Source: Ignavibacteria bacterium
GTDB taxonomy: Bacteria > Bacteroidota > Ignavibacteria > Kapaibacteriales > UBA4661
Direction: 5' to 3'
Length of the DNA: 64,000 nt
Assembly: GCA_014654705.1 (NCBI GenBank)
Contig: JACVZY010000118.1
Location: 1 to 64,000, forward strand
Position 1 is the first letter of the stretch; every line of letters begins with the position of its first letter. This document shows positions 18,370 to 27,671 of this stretch, in pieces. The notes below the pieces were generated by a model. It did no database searches and was not told where the DNA came from. It worked only from the letters and a program-made list of their open reading frames with translations. The translations under genes and the position numbers were made by a program.

Positions 18370-19361
18370 TTTCATATCAGGTAAAATTTATCGTAACGGC
18401 ATCGTTCGGCAAGGAGGGTGTTGTTTCGGCGCGGTCGGTAGGATTTTTCAACAGTCTTTGTTTTTTCGCCATTGCCGTTTGTCTCTTGTGTTGTTCGCTT
18501 ATAGCAGGGCTAATGGCACAAACGGCAAAGGTATCGGAATCCCCTGCGCTGAGGGTGGATGCGCTTTTGTGGAAAATAGAAGGCAATAGTTTGAAAGCGC
18601 CGTCGTATCTCTTTGGTACGATTCATCTTATTTGCGAGTCTGATGTGGTGATGAGCAAAGCCACTCGTCGCGCCTTTGCACAATCAAAGCAACTTGCAAT
18701 GGAAATTGACATGGAGAAGACACAGGAAAATGACTTGATGTCGCTGCTGGATAAAGGGGCAATGATGCGTGGAGATACGACGCTCGAAATGCTTCTGGAC
18801 ACGGCAGATATGGCGCTTATTACCAATTTCTTCCGAGACTCGCTGGGCATACCGTTTATGCCGCCGATGAATCGCATCAAACCGACATTCCTGAGCACTA
18901 TGCTCTTGCAAGGCGAGCAGGATTGCGAGCAGACATCCTACGAAGAAGAATTTGTGCGGCTTGCGCGGCAACAAAAAAAGCCTACACTTGGCATTGAAAC
19001 AGTTGAGGAACAGCTTGCTCTTTTTGATTATCTAACGTACAAACAGCAAGCCGATATGCTGGTGAGCGATCTAAAAAGCAGCATGAATCCGGCAGCACAG
19101 GGCAATGCCTTACCGAAGGTGACAGAATTGTATAAGCAAGGCAAGATTACCGAGCTGCTGGACTTGCTCCGAAGCGAAGAAGCCGAAAATTTCGAAGAAG
19201 TGCTGCTCAACAAGCGGAACCGTGCATGGATTCCGATACTGGAGCGCACTATGCGGCAGAAGCCGACGTTTATTGCCGTTGGCGCAGGGCATCTTGCCGG
19301 AGAGCAAGGCGTTATCAATCTTCTACGAAAGCGTGGGTATAAGCTAACACCGATGAAATAA
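18366..19361 (+). CDS. TraB/GumN family protein
   Basis: A 331-residue protein of the TraB/GumN (TIKI-like) family, possibly a metal-dependent protease; its bacterial substrates are unknown. A hydrophobic segment at about residues 26-50 acts as signal or anchor and ends in LMAQ. The family signatures are present: YLFGTIHL near the start of the mature domain, an acidic MEIDM strand after it, and a C-terminal VGAGHLAGEQG motif; these Glu/His residues are the proposed metal ligands. The ATG overlaps the amidase stop (ATGA), so the gene is the third cistron of a corA-amidase-TraB operon. The product is probably envelope-located, facing the periplasm. Family call is confident; the reaction is not. 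Confidence 0.9.
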   Translation: MISYQVKFIVTASFGKEGVVSARSVGFFNSLCFFAIAVCLLCCSLIAGLMAQTAKVSESPALRVDALLWKIEGNSLKAPSYLFGTIHLICESDVVMSKATRRAFAQSKQLAMEIDMEKTQENDLMSLLDKGAMMRGDTTLEMLLDTADMALITNFFRDSLGIPFMPPMNRIKPTFLSTMLLQGEQDCEQTSYEEEFVRLARQQKKPTLGIETVEEQLALFDYLTYKQQADMLVSDLKSSMNPAAQGNALPKVTELYKQGKITELLDLLRSEEAENFEEVLLNKRNRAWIPILERTMRQKPTFIAVGAGHLAGEQGVINLLRKRGYKLTPMK

Positions 19362-19704
19362 CATTGAAAACAATGAGGCTGTGAGCAGCTACGCAAATGA
19401 TTTTTGTCCGAAGTTTGGAAATAAAATAAGAAGTGTGTAGCTTGAGCAGTGATGAAGAAAATGCCTGTTCGGAGCGCGTTTGTTTTGATGCAGTATGATA
19501 ATCTTCTTGCAAAAAATACAAGTTGCCTGTATATTACACGTACTTGTAGCGTAATGAGACGCATAAATCAATTCTATGCTTCTGTTTTACACATCTGACC
19601 CCGAATTGGATTGTTGAAATCCGCATCATTCTGCCAATCTGAGAAATCAAATTAACACGAAATAGTAAATAGTAATCATCCTTCACTTTTTTGGAGTTTG
19701 TACA
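19362..19704. other. Intergenic gap (343 nt), leader of the membrane-protein gene
   Basis: No coding region or RNA gene was recognised here. The stretch is AT-rich, separates the corA operon from the next gene, and contains the candidate promoter at 19507-19535, which would leave a leader of roughly 160 nt. A clear GGAG lies at 19693-19696, 8 nt before the ATG at 19705, which is a stronger ribosome-binding site than most genes here have. Confidence 0.5.
19507..19535 (+). promoter_or_regulatory. Candidate sigma70-like promoter
   Basis: TTGCAA (19507-19512) and TATATT (19530-19535) are separated by 17 nt and lie about 170 nt upstream of the ATG at 19705. The match is reasonable, but this lineage often uses a different consensus, so it remains a candidate. 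Confidence 0.35.
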
Positions 19705-21366
19705 ATGAGTTCCCACGGTTCACAATACAAACCGACGATAGTTCATTACGGCGTATTCATTTTTATTCTTGTGGCAATAATGGTCTCGTTCCATTATTTT
19801 GCTACGCCATCGGTTATTCGCGGCTTTTTGCTTTCACAGTTTCACCCCGAAGATGAGAAAGTAACGCTGGTTAAATATAAAGACGGTGTGGTCGCATCGT
19901 CCAAAGCGGAGGAAGATAAAACCACCGGCGATCGTTTTATCAAGGTGAAAGTGGATGACAAAGAGGAAAAAATTCCTCTCCGCCACACCAAAGGTGACTT
20001 TATGTACTATGCGGATGTTCCGGTTAAAGGTGAGTACATCAATAAAGAATTCATCTTTGACTTCGATGGTTTCTCTGCTCGTGAAGAAAAAGTGAGCGCG
20101 CCTAAAATTGACCCAGTAACAAAGCAGCCTGAGGTAAACGAACAAGGCAAAGTTGTTTTGGCATCAGTCGAAAAAGACGGCTATAGCAAAAAAACTGGTG
20201 AATGGTATGTAAAATGTCCAAAACTCGGCGAAGAAGCGATTATGCTCGAAAGCTGGGGCTTTAGCATTCTTGCCTTCGATGTGGGTATGCTTTTCGGTAT
20301 GATTCTGACGATGATGTTGCCGCCAAGCATTGGCTTTATTTCGCAGAAGTTTGAGCGCGAGATGGCAAACACCAAAACAAAAATTCGCCTGAACACTGGC
20401 TTTAACAAAGAAACTGTTGAGATTATTGCTCTGCGTGACGGTGATTTTGAAAAATTCTACAACGACAATCCGAACTTCATCAAACAGATTTTTGCAAAAG
20501 TCTGGGCGCGTACGCAGCCTGACCACGAGATTGCAGCTGTGAAGCAACAAGGCTCCTCGATGGCAAACGTCATGGCTGCCTTCCGCAATGCTTTCGATGC
20601 AGAAGTGCAGGTAAGCGGTATTCTTGGCTTCCGTAATGAAACGCTCTACGGTCGTATCCAAGAATCGTACTCCGAAGCCGTTATGACGGAGATTGAGAAC
20701 CTCAAAGCAGCGCAAGATTGGCAAAAAGCACGCTGGAAGATTATGCCTGCGCTTCGTCTCTACATGGCGCACCACTTCACCGAGCGCTATGCAAACAACG
20801 TAACGGGTTTTGCATATGGCGGCGCGGCAATCCTGATTATCGTGGTAGGTATTCGCGGTTTGAAATTTATTCCGGCTGCTCGTCCGTCCGTGATGTTGTG
20901 GGCTATTTTGCTTGAGTTTACACTTCTTGCACTTATGGCTGTTTCGCTCTTCTACACCGAAGAAGAAGAACGTATGGACAAGATGCTCAAGAAAATGGAA
21001 GATTCCGGCAAGAGCCAGCTTTCATCTCTCAAAGGCATGGCAGAAGATATGACCCGCGTGGCAGCAGGCTTGGGCGAAGAAGGCTTGGGCGTGGCTATGA
21101 AGCAAATGTCAACGGACATGGGCAAAATTGCGAAAACACTTGCCGACGATATGATGGCAGATGCTATCCGCTCGCGTGTGGAAGAAGCCGTTGAGCGCCA
21201 TCTGGCAAACGAAGAAGACATCAAAGCTGCTGTCAAAGAAGCATTGCCGGATGTGATCATCAATGCTCTTCGCAACGGCACGGGTGGCTCTGCTCGTCAA
21301 ATTGAACATTCTGATTCCAATGAAATAGATATTGACGCAATTCTTGCCGCTTCAGGGCAGGAGTAA
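19705..21366 (+). CDS. Unrecognised four-helix membrane protein with cytosolic helical tail
   Basis: A 553-residue protein whose family I do not recognise. Four transmembrane segments are visible: about residues 14-36, 188-212, 370-388 and 395-416. Between the first two lies a charged, Lys/Asp-rich beta-type domain (about 45-180) that would be outside if the N-terminus is inside. Between the second and third is an amphipathic helical domain of about 150 residues. After the fourth helix come acidic residues (TEEEERMDK) and a long helical, coiled-coil-like tail rich in Met, Ala, Lys and Glu. The topology recalls a scaffold or mechanosensing protein, but there is no catalytic motif. It has a good GGAG site, a long leader and its own terminator, so it is monocistronic and perhaps well expressed. 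Confidence 0.8.
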   Translation: MSSHGSQYKPTIVHYGVFIFILVAIMVSFHYFATPSVIRGFLLSQFHPEDEKVTLVKYKDGVVASSKAEEDKTTGDRFIKVKVDDKEEKIPLRHTKGDFMYYADVPVKGEYINKEFIFDFDGFSAREEKVSAPKIDPVTKQPEVNEQGKVVLASVEKDGYSKKTGEWYVKCPKLGEEAIMLESWGFSILAFDVGMLFGMILTMMLPPSIGFISQKFEREMANTKTKIRLNTGFNKETVEIIALRDGDFEKFYNDNPNFIKQIFAKVWARTQPDHEIAAVKQQGSSMANVMAAFRNAFDAEVQVSGILGFRNETLYGRIQESYSEAVMTEIENLKAAQDWQKARWKIMPALRLYMAHHFTERYANNVTGFAYGGAAILIIVVGIRGLKFIPAARPSVMLWAILLEFTLLALMAVSLFYTEEEERMDKMLKKMEDSGKSQLSSLKGMAEDMTRVAAGLGEEGLGVAMKQMSTDMGKIAKTLADDMMADAIRSRVEEAVERHLANEEDIKAAVKEALPDVIINALRNGTGGSARQIEHSDSNEIDIDAILAASGQE

Positions 21367-21385
21367 TCGTCTCTCGAAAAAATAT

Positions 21386-21422
21386 AAAAGCGCTCACAGG
21401 TCTAGCTTGTGAGCGCTTTTTT
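21386..21422 (+). terminator. Rho-independent terminator
   Basis: A perfect 13-bp inverted repeat (21386-21398 with 21408-21420) closes a 9-nt loop and ends in a run of T. It begins 20 nt after the stop of the membrane-protein gene. Confidence 0.9.
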
Positions 21423-21475
21423 GTTACGCATTCCTCCGTATACTCGTTTTTCTTCACTTCTATCTTTTTCCCACT

Positions 21476-22393
21476 ATGCACACTATTCTTGGCGCAAATG
21501 GCGCAATTGCTCTCGGCATAGCACGAGAACTTGCCTCGCACAACCTTCCCATCCGTTTAGTGAGCCGAAATCCTCGCGCGGTCAATTCTAGCGATATTCT
21601 TCATTCTGCCGACATCACCAAACGCGAAAACGTCTTTGAGGCGGTGAAAGGCTCTGAAGTGGTTTATTTGACAGCCGGTTTTCAATACAACATTCGTGTT
21701 TGGCGTGAGACATGGCCCTCAGTCATGCGGAATGTGCTGGATGCTTGCCATGAGGCAAATGCAAAACTGGTTTTTTTCGATAATGTGTATATGTATGGCA
21801 AGGTGGAGGGCTGGATGACCGAGGAAACACCGATAAATCCGTGTAGCAAAAAAGGCGAAGTTCGCGCTCATATCGCACAAATGCTGCTTGACGACGTAAA
21901 AGCCGGTAAGGTACAGGCACTCATTGCCCGCGCTGCTGATTTCTACGGACCGGAAACACCGAATAGTTTTTTTAACGAAATGGTGCTAAAAAATATCCAC
22001 AAAGGTAAAAAAGCGCAGTTGATGATGAGCGCCACCACTCGCCACACCTTTACCTACACGCACGACGGCGGCAAAGCCACAGCGCTGCTTGGCATGACGC
22101 AAAGCGCATACAATCAAGTCTGGCACTTGCCCACTGACCGCAATGCTATGACGGGCGCAGAATTTGTACGTGTTGCAGGAGAAGTGCTGGGCAAAGATGC
22201 ACAGTATTCGGTTCTGGCAAAGTGGATGATTCAAATGGCAGGTCTTTTCGATGGTAACATCAAAGAAGCAGTGGAGATGCTGTATCAGTCCGAATATGAT
22301 TACCTTTTTGACAGCAGTAAATTTGAAAAAGCCTTTTCTTTTCAGCCTACGTCGTATCAGCAAGGTTTTGCTGCAACCTTCAAAGCTCTCTGA
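21476..22393 (+). CDS. NAD(P)-dependent epimerase/dehydratase-type SDR protein
   Basis: A 305-residue extended-type short-chain dehydrogenase. The N-terminus starts directly with the first Rossmann strand and a GANGAIA nucleotide-binding loop, followed by an Arg-rich strand (RLVSRNPRA) that suggests NADP preference. An acidic loop (SADITKRE) fits the adenine-binding Asp. The segment FFDNVYMYGKVEG and later SKKGEVRAH occupy the place of the usual YxxxK catalytic pair, which is not canonical, and ARAADFYGPE is typical of the atypical extended SDRs that act on sugar nucleotides or serve as reductases. It is flanked by the terminator at 21386-21422 and by the S41 genes, and stands alone. The substrate cannot be inferred. 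Confidence 0.85.
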   Translation: MHTILGANGAIALGIARELASHNLPIRLVSRNPRAVNSSDILHSADITKRENVFEAVKGSEVVYLTAGFQYNIRVWRETWPSVMRNVLDACHEANAKLVFFDNVYMYGKVEGWMTEETPINPCSKKGEVRAHIAQMLLDDVKAGKVQALIARAADFYGPETPNSFFNEMVLKNIHKGKKAQLMMSATTRHTFTYTHDGGKATALLGMTQSAYNQVWHLPTDRNAMTGAEFVRVAGEVLGKDAQYSVLAKWMIQMAGLFDGNIKEAVEMLYQSEYDYLFDSSKFEKAFSFQPTSYQQGFAATFKAL

Positions 22394-22527
22394 GGTACGG
22401 TATTCAAAAAAAGATACCTCGTCGGATGTAACCTTTTGCCGACAAAGAACACTTACCTTCTCTGTGCATCATGCTTGCAATCGTGAAGCCATAGTTTCCA
22501 TTATTTTTTACCATTTCATAGAACCTT

Positions 22528-24933
22528 ATGAAGATAAGTTCTGTTCTCGTACTTACTTTTTTAATCGTGTTTACCTTTCCGTGCTCGGTCTTGGCACAGA
22601 AAAAGTCCAGTGCCAAGTCTGCGTTGAATAATACCGTGCAAGCGCTCCCGCTATCGCCACAAGAGCAAGCCATCACCAACCTTCGTGCTTTCGCGAGGTT
22701 GTATGGCTATGTACGCTATTTCCATCCCAGCGACGAGGCGACTCAACTAGATTGGGATAAATTCGCTATCTACGGAGCAGGCAAAGTGAAAAACGCTCGT
22801 ACCACCGACGAACTCGCTTTTACGCTCGAAGAGCTTTTCCTACCCATTGCTCCAACGCTACAAATTTTACGCCCGAATGAGAAACCTCGACCCGTTGGTA
22901 TTCCCGAACATTCCGGCACAGTACAATCTGTGGCGTGGCAACACAAAGGACTGGGGGTCGGAGTGTATAAGCTCTATGGCGATGATTCACCGTACCGCAG
23001 TATGCGCCTTAATCGGAAAAACGTGGTAAATGAAGAGAAGCCAAAACACAGCATAGCAAGTGTGGGAACAAGCATTGGGCATCCTTTTATGACCTTCACG
23101 AACAATCCGGTTCTACCATTACGTGGCAAAGAGATTAAATTCACAGCAGCTGTGCGGGTGAGCGAGGTTAATTCACCAGACGGTGGGCACTTATTGCTGC
23201 AGGTACATACTAATAATGGTGATGCTGGATTCTTTGACAATATGAGAAATCATCCCATCCGGTCGTCAGAATGGAGTACATATACCATAGTTGGTCGCGT
23301 AGATACGAGCGCTGTAGCCATTCATTGCGGTTGCTTTTTGAGTGGAAAAGGCAAACTCTGGATAGATGATATGCGTCTTTTCACCCGTGCCAATGCGACC
23401 GAAGCCTGGAAACCTGTTCCCATACCCAATCCGGGTTTCGAGAAATTCGTGACACTGAGCAATGGTCGGCAGACCTATAAGGGTGCCAATGGCAGTGGAG
23501 GTTATTCGATTACACCGAGCAAAGACAATCCATTTGAGGGAAATTATTGTGCTTTCATTCAGTGCCTATCTCCCCAAGAGCGTACCGTCGTCAACAAAGA
23601 ACTATTTGCTGCAAAGCCAAAAGACGGCGAGACCATTACCAAAGACCTTGCCGGCGGTTTGCGGTGCGTCCTACCGATTGCTTTGTATGCGAATAATACC
23701 AACACACTTGGCTCCACACCAAAAAGTATGGCAGCATTTGAGAATTTACAAAAGATTCTGTCCAAGGATATCCAAGGCAAAGCGGAGCAACTGGAGCAAG
23801 AACCTACTCGCCTCGCCAATGTTGTCGTCGCATGGAATGTTTTCCAGCACTTCTATCCATACTTTGATAAGGTAAAAACCAATTGGGATTCTGTTCTCAC
23901 CGTCACTCTTGCTGAAGCATTCAGAAACACATCCGCATACTTTTTTGTCAAAGTCATGCGGAACATGGTAGCCGCACTGCGCGACGGACACGCTTGGTAT
24001 CATTATATGCCGAACGGCTTTGCCCTAAACGTAAAAGTGGAAAATATTGAAGGACAACCCGTTATTATTGCCTCGCAGGATTCGCTCTTGAAACGTGGCG
24101 ATGTGATAGTAAAGGTGGACGGCTACGACACCAGAGTACGCCTTGCTGAAGAGGAGGGACTCACATCCGGCACACCCCAATGGAAACGAGCGGAAGCGGT
24201 GGATAATATTATTCATTCGATGATAAAAGAACTGCCCCTGACTATCAACCGCAATGGGGAGCTGATGGACATTACAGCCAAATGTAAGCCATTAGACAAG
24301 AGAAGTGTTTTCGAGCATCCCGCTCTTGAGCAAATAGGAGGCGCACAGCTCACCGATAAGGTGTGGTATATTGATTTGGCACAGGTTTCCGTTGCCGAGA
24401 TTGAAGCAAAAGCGAATGAATTTGCTCAAGCAAAAGGAATTGTGTTCGATATGCGAGGTTATCCCAAAGACGGGAACGCGGAAATATTAGGCTATTTGAC
24501 GGATTCGCCGCTGCTATCACCTCGCTACCTCGTACCGCAAATCATCTACCCCGACCGTGAGAACGTGCAGGGTTACGACACAAACGGACGCTGGCATGTT
24601 CAACCCACACTGCCCCGATGGAAAGGAAAAATCGTATTTTTGACGGGCGGCGGTGCAATCTCACAAGCAGAAGATATTATGAGCATCGTGGAGCATTACA
24701 AACTCGGTGAAATTGTGGGCGAAACAACAGCCGGAGCCGATGGGAATGTGAATATACTCAGACTTCCGGGTGGGTCAAGTATTCGCTGGACAGGAATGGA
24801 AGTGCTGAAGCATGACGGTTCGCAGCATCATCTTGTCGGCATCAAGCCAACTGTTCCCGCTGTGCGGACGGTGCAGGGTGTCCGCGCCGGGCGCGATGAG
24901 GTCTTGGAAAAGGCGTTGTCGCTGATGCCGTAA
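22528..24933 (+). CDS. Secreted S41-type (C-terminal-processing-like) peptidase, paralogue A
   Basis: An 801-residue exported protein. The signal peptide ends at VLAQ (about residue 24). A helical region with LYGYVRYFHPSDEA (about 55-70) is typical of Bacteroidota S41 relatives. Residues about 130-310 form a beta-sandwich that looks like a carbohydrate-binding jelly roll (WIDDMRLF at its end). A PDZ-like region with SLLKRGDVIVKVDGY follows at about 510-540. The C-terminal S41 core has FLTGGGAISQAED (near residue 705), with the Ser in the nucleophile position, and GETTAGADGN, close to where family members carry catalytic or oxyanion residues. It should act in the periplasm or outside the cell on protein tails. 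It is a tandem duplicate of the next gene, 96 nt downstream. Confidence 0.88.
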   Translation: MKISSVLVLTFLIVFTFPCSVLAQKKSSAKSALNNTVQALPLSPQEQAITNLRAFARLYGYVRYFHPSDEATQLDWDKFAIYGAGKVKNARTTDELAFTLEELFLPIAPTLQILRPNEKPRPVGIPEHSGTVQSVAWQHKGLGVGVYKLYGDDSPYRSMRLNRKNVVNEEKPKHSIASVGTSIGHPFMTFTNNPVLPLRGKEIKFTAAVRVSEVNSPDGGHLLLQVHTNNGDAGFFDNMRNHPIRSSEWSTYTIVGRVDTSAVAIHCGCFLSGKGKLWIDDMRLFTRANATEAWKPVPIPNPGFEKFVTLSNGRQTYKGANGSGGYSITPSKDNPFEGNYCAFIQCLSPQERTVVNKELFAAKPKDGETITKDLAGGLRCVLPIALYANNTNTLGSTPKSMAAFENLQKILSKDIQGKAEQLEQEPTRLANVVVAWNVFQHFYPYFDKVKTNWDSVLTVTLAEAFRNTSAYFFVKVMRNMVAALRDGHAWYHYMPNGFALNVKVENIEGQPVIIASQDSLLKRGDVIVKVDGYDTRVRLAEEEGLTSGTPQWKRAEAVDNIIHSMIKELPLTINRNGELMDITAKCKPLDKRSVFEHPALEQIGGAQLTDKVWYIDLAQVSVAEIEAKANEFAQAKGIVFDMRGYPKDGNAEILGYLTDSPLLSPRYLVPQIIYPDRENVQGYDTNGRWHVQPTLPRWKGKIVFLTGGGAISQAEDIMSIVEHYKLGEIVGETTAGADGNVNILRLPGGSSIRWTGMEVLKHDGSQHHLVGIKPTVPAVRTVQGVRAGRDEVLEKALSLMP

Positions 24934-25029
24934 GGATGTGGTGGGCAGTTCCTTGTAACGTGACTCATATAATCCATGTGTAGTATTCAGAAACAATGCC
25001 TTTTATTTTTTTTCATTTTATAGAGCCAT

Positions 25030-27444
25030 ATGAAGATACGTTCTGTCCTTGTCCTTACTGGTTTAATTGTACTCACTTTTCCGTGGTCTGTCTGTGCACA
25101 GAAGAAACAGCGTGTTGTCAAGCCTGCGTCGAATAACAGTGTGCAAAAGCCTTCGCTTCCGTCACAAAATCAAATTTTTACTAATCTTCGTGCTTTCACG
25201 AAACTATATGGCTATGTACGTTATTTCCATCCCAGCGATGAAGCTATACAAATTCCATGGGATAAATTTGCTGTCTATGGTACAGCTAAAGTCAAAAATG
25301 CTCGAAATACAGGCGAGTTAAAAACCATTCTGGAAAAACTCTTTTTACCGATTGCTCCAACACTACAAATTTTACAGTCAGGGAAGAAACCCGAAGCAGT
25401 TGCTCAGGCTACCAATAACACTTCATTCAAACCTGTGGCGTGGCAACATAAGGGTGTTGGCGTTGGTGTGTTCAATCTTTATGGTATCAATACTCCATAC
25501 CGAAGTGTACGCCTGAATCGGAATGGTGCTGAATATGCTAAGTCAGGTAAGCAAATACAAAGTATTCTTTCATATTACATCCGTTCCTCCAACTCTACTT
25601 TAGAAGCCCTAGGAGATAAATATGTTAAACTATCGGTTGCTTTGCGAACAGACCTGAAAGATGATGACGGTGGAATACTTCTTTATTTTGAAGCAACGAG
25701 TGTGGGTGGTAAAAAAAGGGCAAGAGGTACTTCTATTGATCAACCTATTGTTTCGCCAGCGTGGTCGGATTTTAGTTTACTAATTACTACACGGCAACTA
25801 TTACCCGAAAATATTCAGATAGCCATACTACCGATAGGAAGAGGAAAATTTTGGGTGGATAATGTACGGCTTTGGTTCTCAGACAATGAATATAGAGGAC
25901 CATGGAAACCATTTCATCTTGATAATCATAGTTTTGAAATTGTTGAGAAGGATAACCTTGGCAATGATGTGTTTCCGGCTTGGGAGTGTAGTCTTAACAA
26001 GGCTCATATTATGACGGCAAGTTCTGAAGAGAGATATCATGGCAAACGTAGCCTCCATATCGAAGATGTCGGAACTCGTGAATCTAGCTTCAGACAAGGA
26101 ATATTTACAGCAAAACCAAATAATGATGAATTGCTCATTAAGGAACTCGGAGGAGGCTTGCAATGTGCCTTGCCGCTCGTATTATTCACCGACGGAAAAA
26201 AGACCCTTGGGTCAACTACAACAAGTACTCTTGCGCTATCTGCATTGTTTCAAGATTCCTTGAATGCAATACAATTTGCAAAACGATCTATGGAGCAGGA
26301 ATCAGTTAGGCTTGCAAATGTCATTATGGCGTGGAATGTCCTACAACATTTTTATCCGTATTTTGATGTAGGAGAAACAAATTGGGATTCTACTCTTACT
26401 GTAGCTCTCCAAGCTACACTTCGGTGTACGTCCACAAAAGATTTTGGAACTATTATGCGGAAAATGCTGGCTGGTCTGCACGATGGTCATGCAGAGTTCT
26501 ATAGTTTCGAGACAAATCGAATCGTGCCAGCAACTATTGAAAACGTTGAAGGAAAACCCGTTGTGATGACTTCTGCAGATTCTCTTTTGAAACGAGGCGA
26601 CGTGCTGCTGACTGTTGACGGCAAACAAGCATGGGCATTACTGAAGGAAGAGGAAAATCTTGTTTCCGGCAGTCCACAGTACAAACGTTACCAAGCCGCA
26701 CAGAATCTCACGCGTTCCGAATCGAAAAGAGCATATCTCGCCGTGCAGCGAGGAGAAGATACTATATCAATAGCACTTGATCGCAAGCCTGCGAGAGAAG
26801 TTGCGTTATTTGAACATCCTGCCATCAAGCAAATAAGCGGCTCACAGAATAAGGATACAACGCGAGGTGCTGTGTGGTATATTGATCTAGCGCAGGTTTC
26901 TGTCGCTGAGATTGAAGCAAAAGCAAACGAATTTGCTCAGGCAAAAGGTATTGTGCTAGATATGCGAGGTTATCCCCAAAACGGGAATGCGGAAATATTA
27001 GGCTACTTGACGGATTCAGCGCTATTATCACCTCGCTACCTCATACCGCAAATTATCTACCCCGACCACGAGAACGTGCAGGACTACGACACAAGTGGAC
27101 GCTGGCGTGTGCCGCCAAAACTGCCCCGATGGAAAGGAAAAATTGTATTTTTGACGGGGGGCGGTGCAATCTCACAGGCAGAAGATATTATGAGCATCGT
27201 GGAGCATTACAAATTGGGCGAAATTGTCGGCGAAACAACAGCCGGAGCCGATGGGAATGTGAATATACTGAATCTCCCAAGTGGGAGTAGAATACGCTGG
27301 ACGGGTATGAAAGTCCTCAAGCACGACGGCTCGCAGCATCACCTTGTCGGTATCAAGCCAACTATTCCTGCTGTGCGGACGGTGCAGGGTGTCCGCGCCG
27401 GGCGCGATGAAGTCTTGGAAAAGGCGTTGTCTCTGATACCGTAA
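25030..27444 (+). CDS. Secreted S41-type (C-terminal-processing-like) peptidase, paralogue B
   Basis: An 804-residue paralogue of the preceding gene with the same order: signal peptide ending at VCAQ, YGYVRYFHPSDEA helix, a beta-sandwich domain (about 150-330), a PDZ-like SLLKRGDVLLTVDG segment, and an S41 core with FLTGGGAISQAED and GETTAGADGN. The middle sandwich has diverged strongly from paralogue A, while the last 190 codons are nearly the same at DNA level, as are the leader and the bases just before the ATG (both genes begin atgaagat after a T-rich run). This suggests a tandem duplication with later gene conversion in the catalytic half. No clear terminator follows; 227 nt separate it from the DUF2268 gene. 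Confidence 0.88.
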   Translation: MKIRSVLVLTGLIVLTFPWSVCAQKKQRVVKPASNNSVQKPSLPSQNQIFTNLRAFTKLYGYVRYFHPSDEAIQIPWDKFAVYGTAKVKNARNTGELKTILEKLFLPIAPTLQILQSGKKPEAVAQATNNTSFKPVAWQHKGVGVGVFNLYGINTPYRSVRLNRNGAEYAKSGKQIQSILSYYIRSSNSTLEALGDKYVKLSVALRTDLKDDDGGILLYFEATSVGGKKRARGTSIDQPIVSPAWSDFSLLITTRQLLPENIQIAILPIGRGKFWVDNVRLWFSDNEYRGPWKPFHLDNHSFEIVEKDNLGNDVFPAWECSLNKAHIMTASSEERYHGKRSLHIEDVGTRESSFRQGIFTAKPNNDELLIKELGGGLQCALPLVLFTDGKKTLGSTTTSTLALSALFQDSLNAIQFAKRSMEQESVRLANVIMAWNVLQHFYPYFDVGETNWDSTLTVALQATLRCTSTKDFGTIMRKMLAGLHDGHAEFYSFETNRIVPATIENVEGKPVVMTSADSLLKRGDVLLTVDGKQAWALLKEEENLVSGSPQYKRYQAAQNLTRSESKRAYLAVQRGEDTISIALDRKPAREVALFEHPAIKQISGSQNKDTTRGAVWYIDLAQVSVAEIEAKANEFAQAKGIVLDMRGYPQNGNAEILGYLTDSALLSPRYLIPQIIYPDHENVQDYDTSGRWRVPPKLPRWKGKIVFLTGGGAISQAEDIMSIVEHYKLGEIVGETTAGADGNVNILNLPSGSRIRWTGMKVLKHDGSQHHLVGIKPTIPAVRTVQGVRAGRDEVLEKALSLIP

Positions 27445-27582
27445 GGATGGTATGAAGATTTTTCGTTGTACAACAAGGGAACTGCCTGTCGTGGGTGGTG
27501 CCCTTTGTTACGTTTCAGCAGCGCTTACACAGCGTCATTTCCTCAAAAAAAGAATTTTTTTTCGGCAAAGTGAAAAAAGTTC

Positions 27583-27613
27583 TTGACTCTCACCTTACGT
27601 CAGTGCCTATATT
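27583..27613 (+). promoter_or_regulatory. Candidate promoter of the DUF2268/MerR pair
   Basis: TTGACT (27583-27588) and TATATT (27608-27613) precede the DUF2268 start by about 60-90 nt. The 19-nt spacer is long for a housekeeping promoter but is the length that MerR-type activators use, and a MerR regulator is the second gene of the pair. Confidence 0.4.
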
Positions 27614-27671
27614 TGTTGTGGATTTGCAAATCATGCGTAACTCGTGAATAATCCACATTAAAATAACGGCA

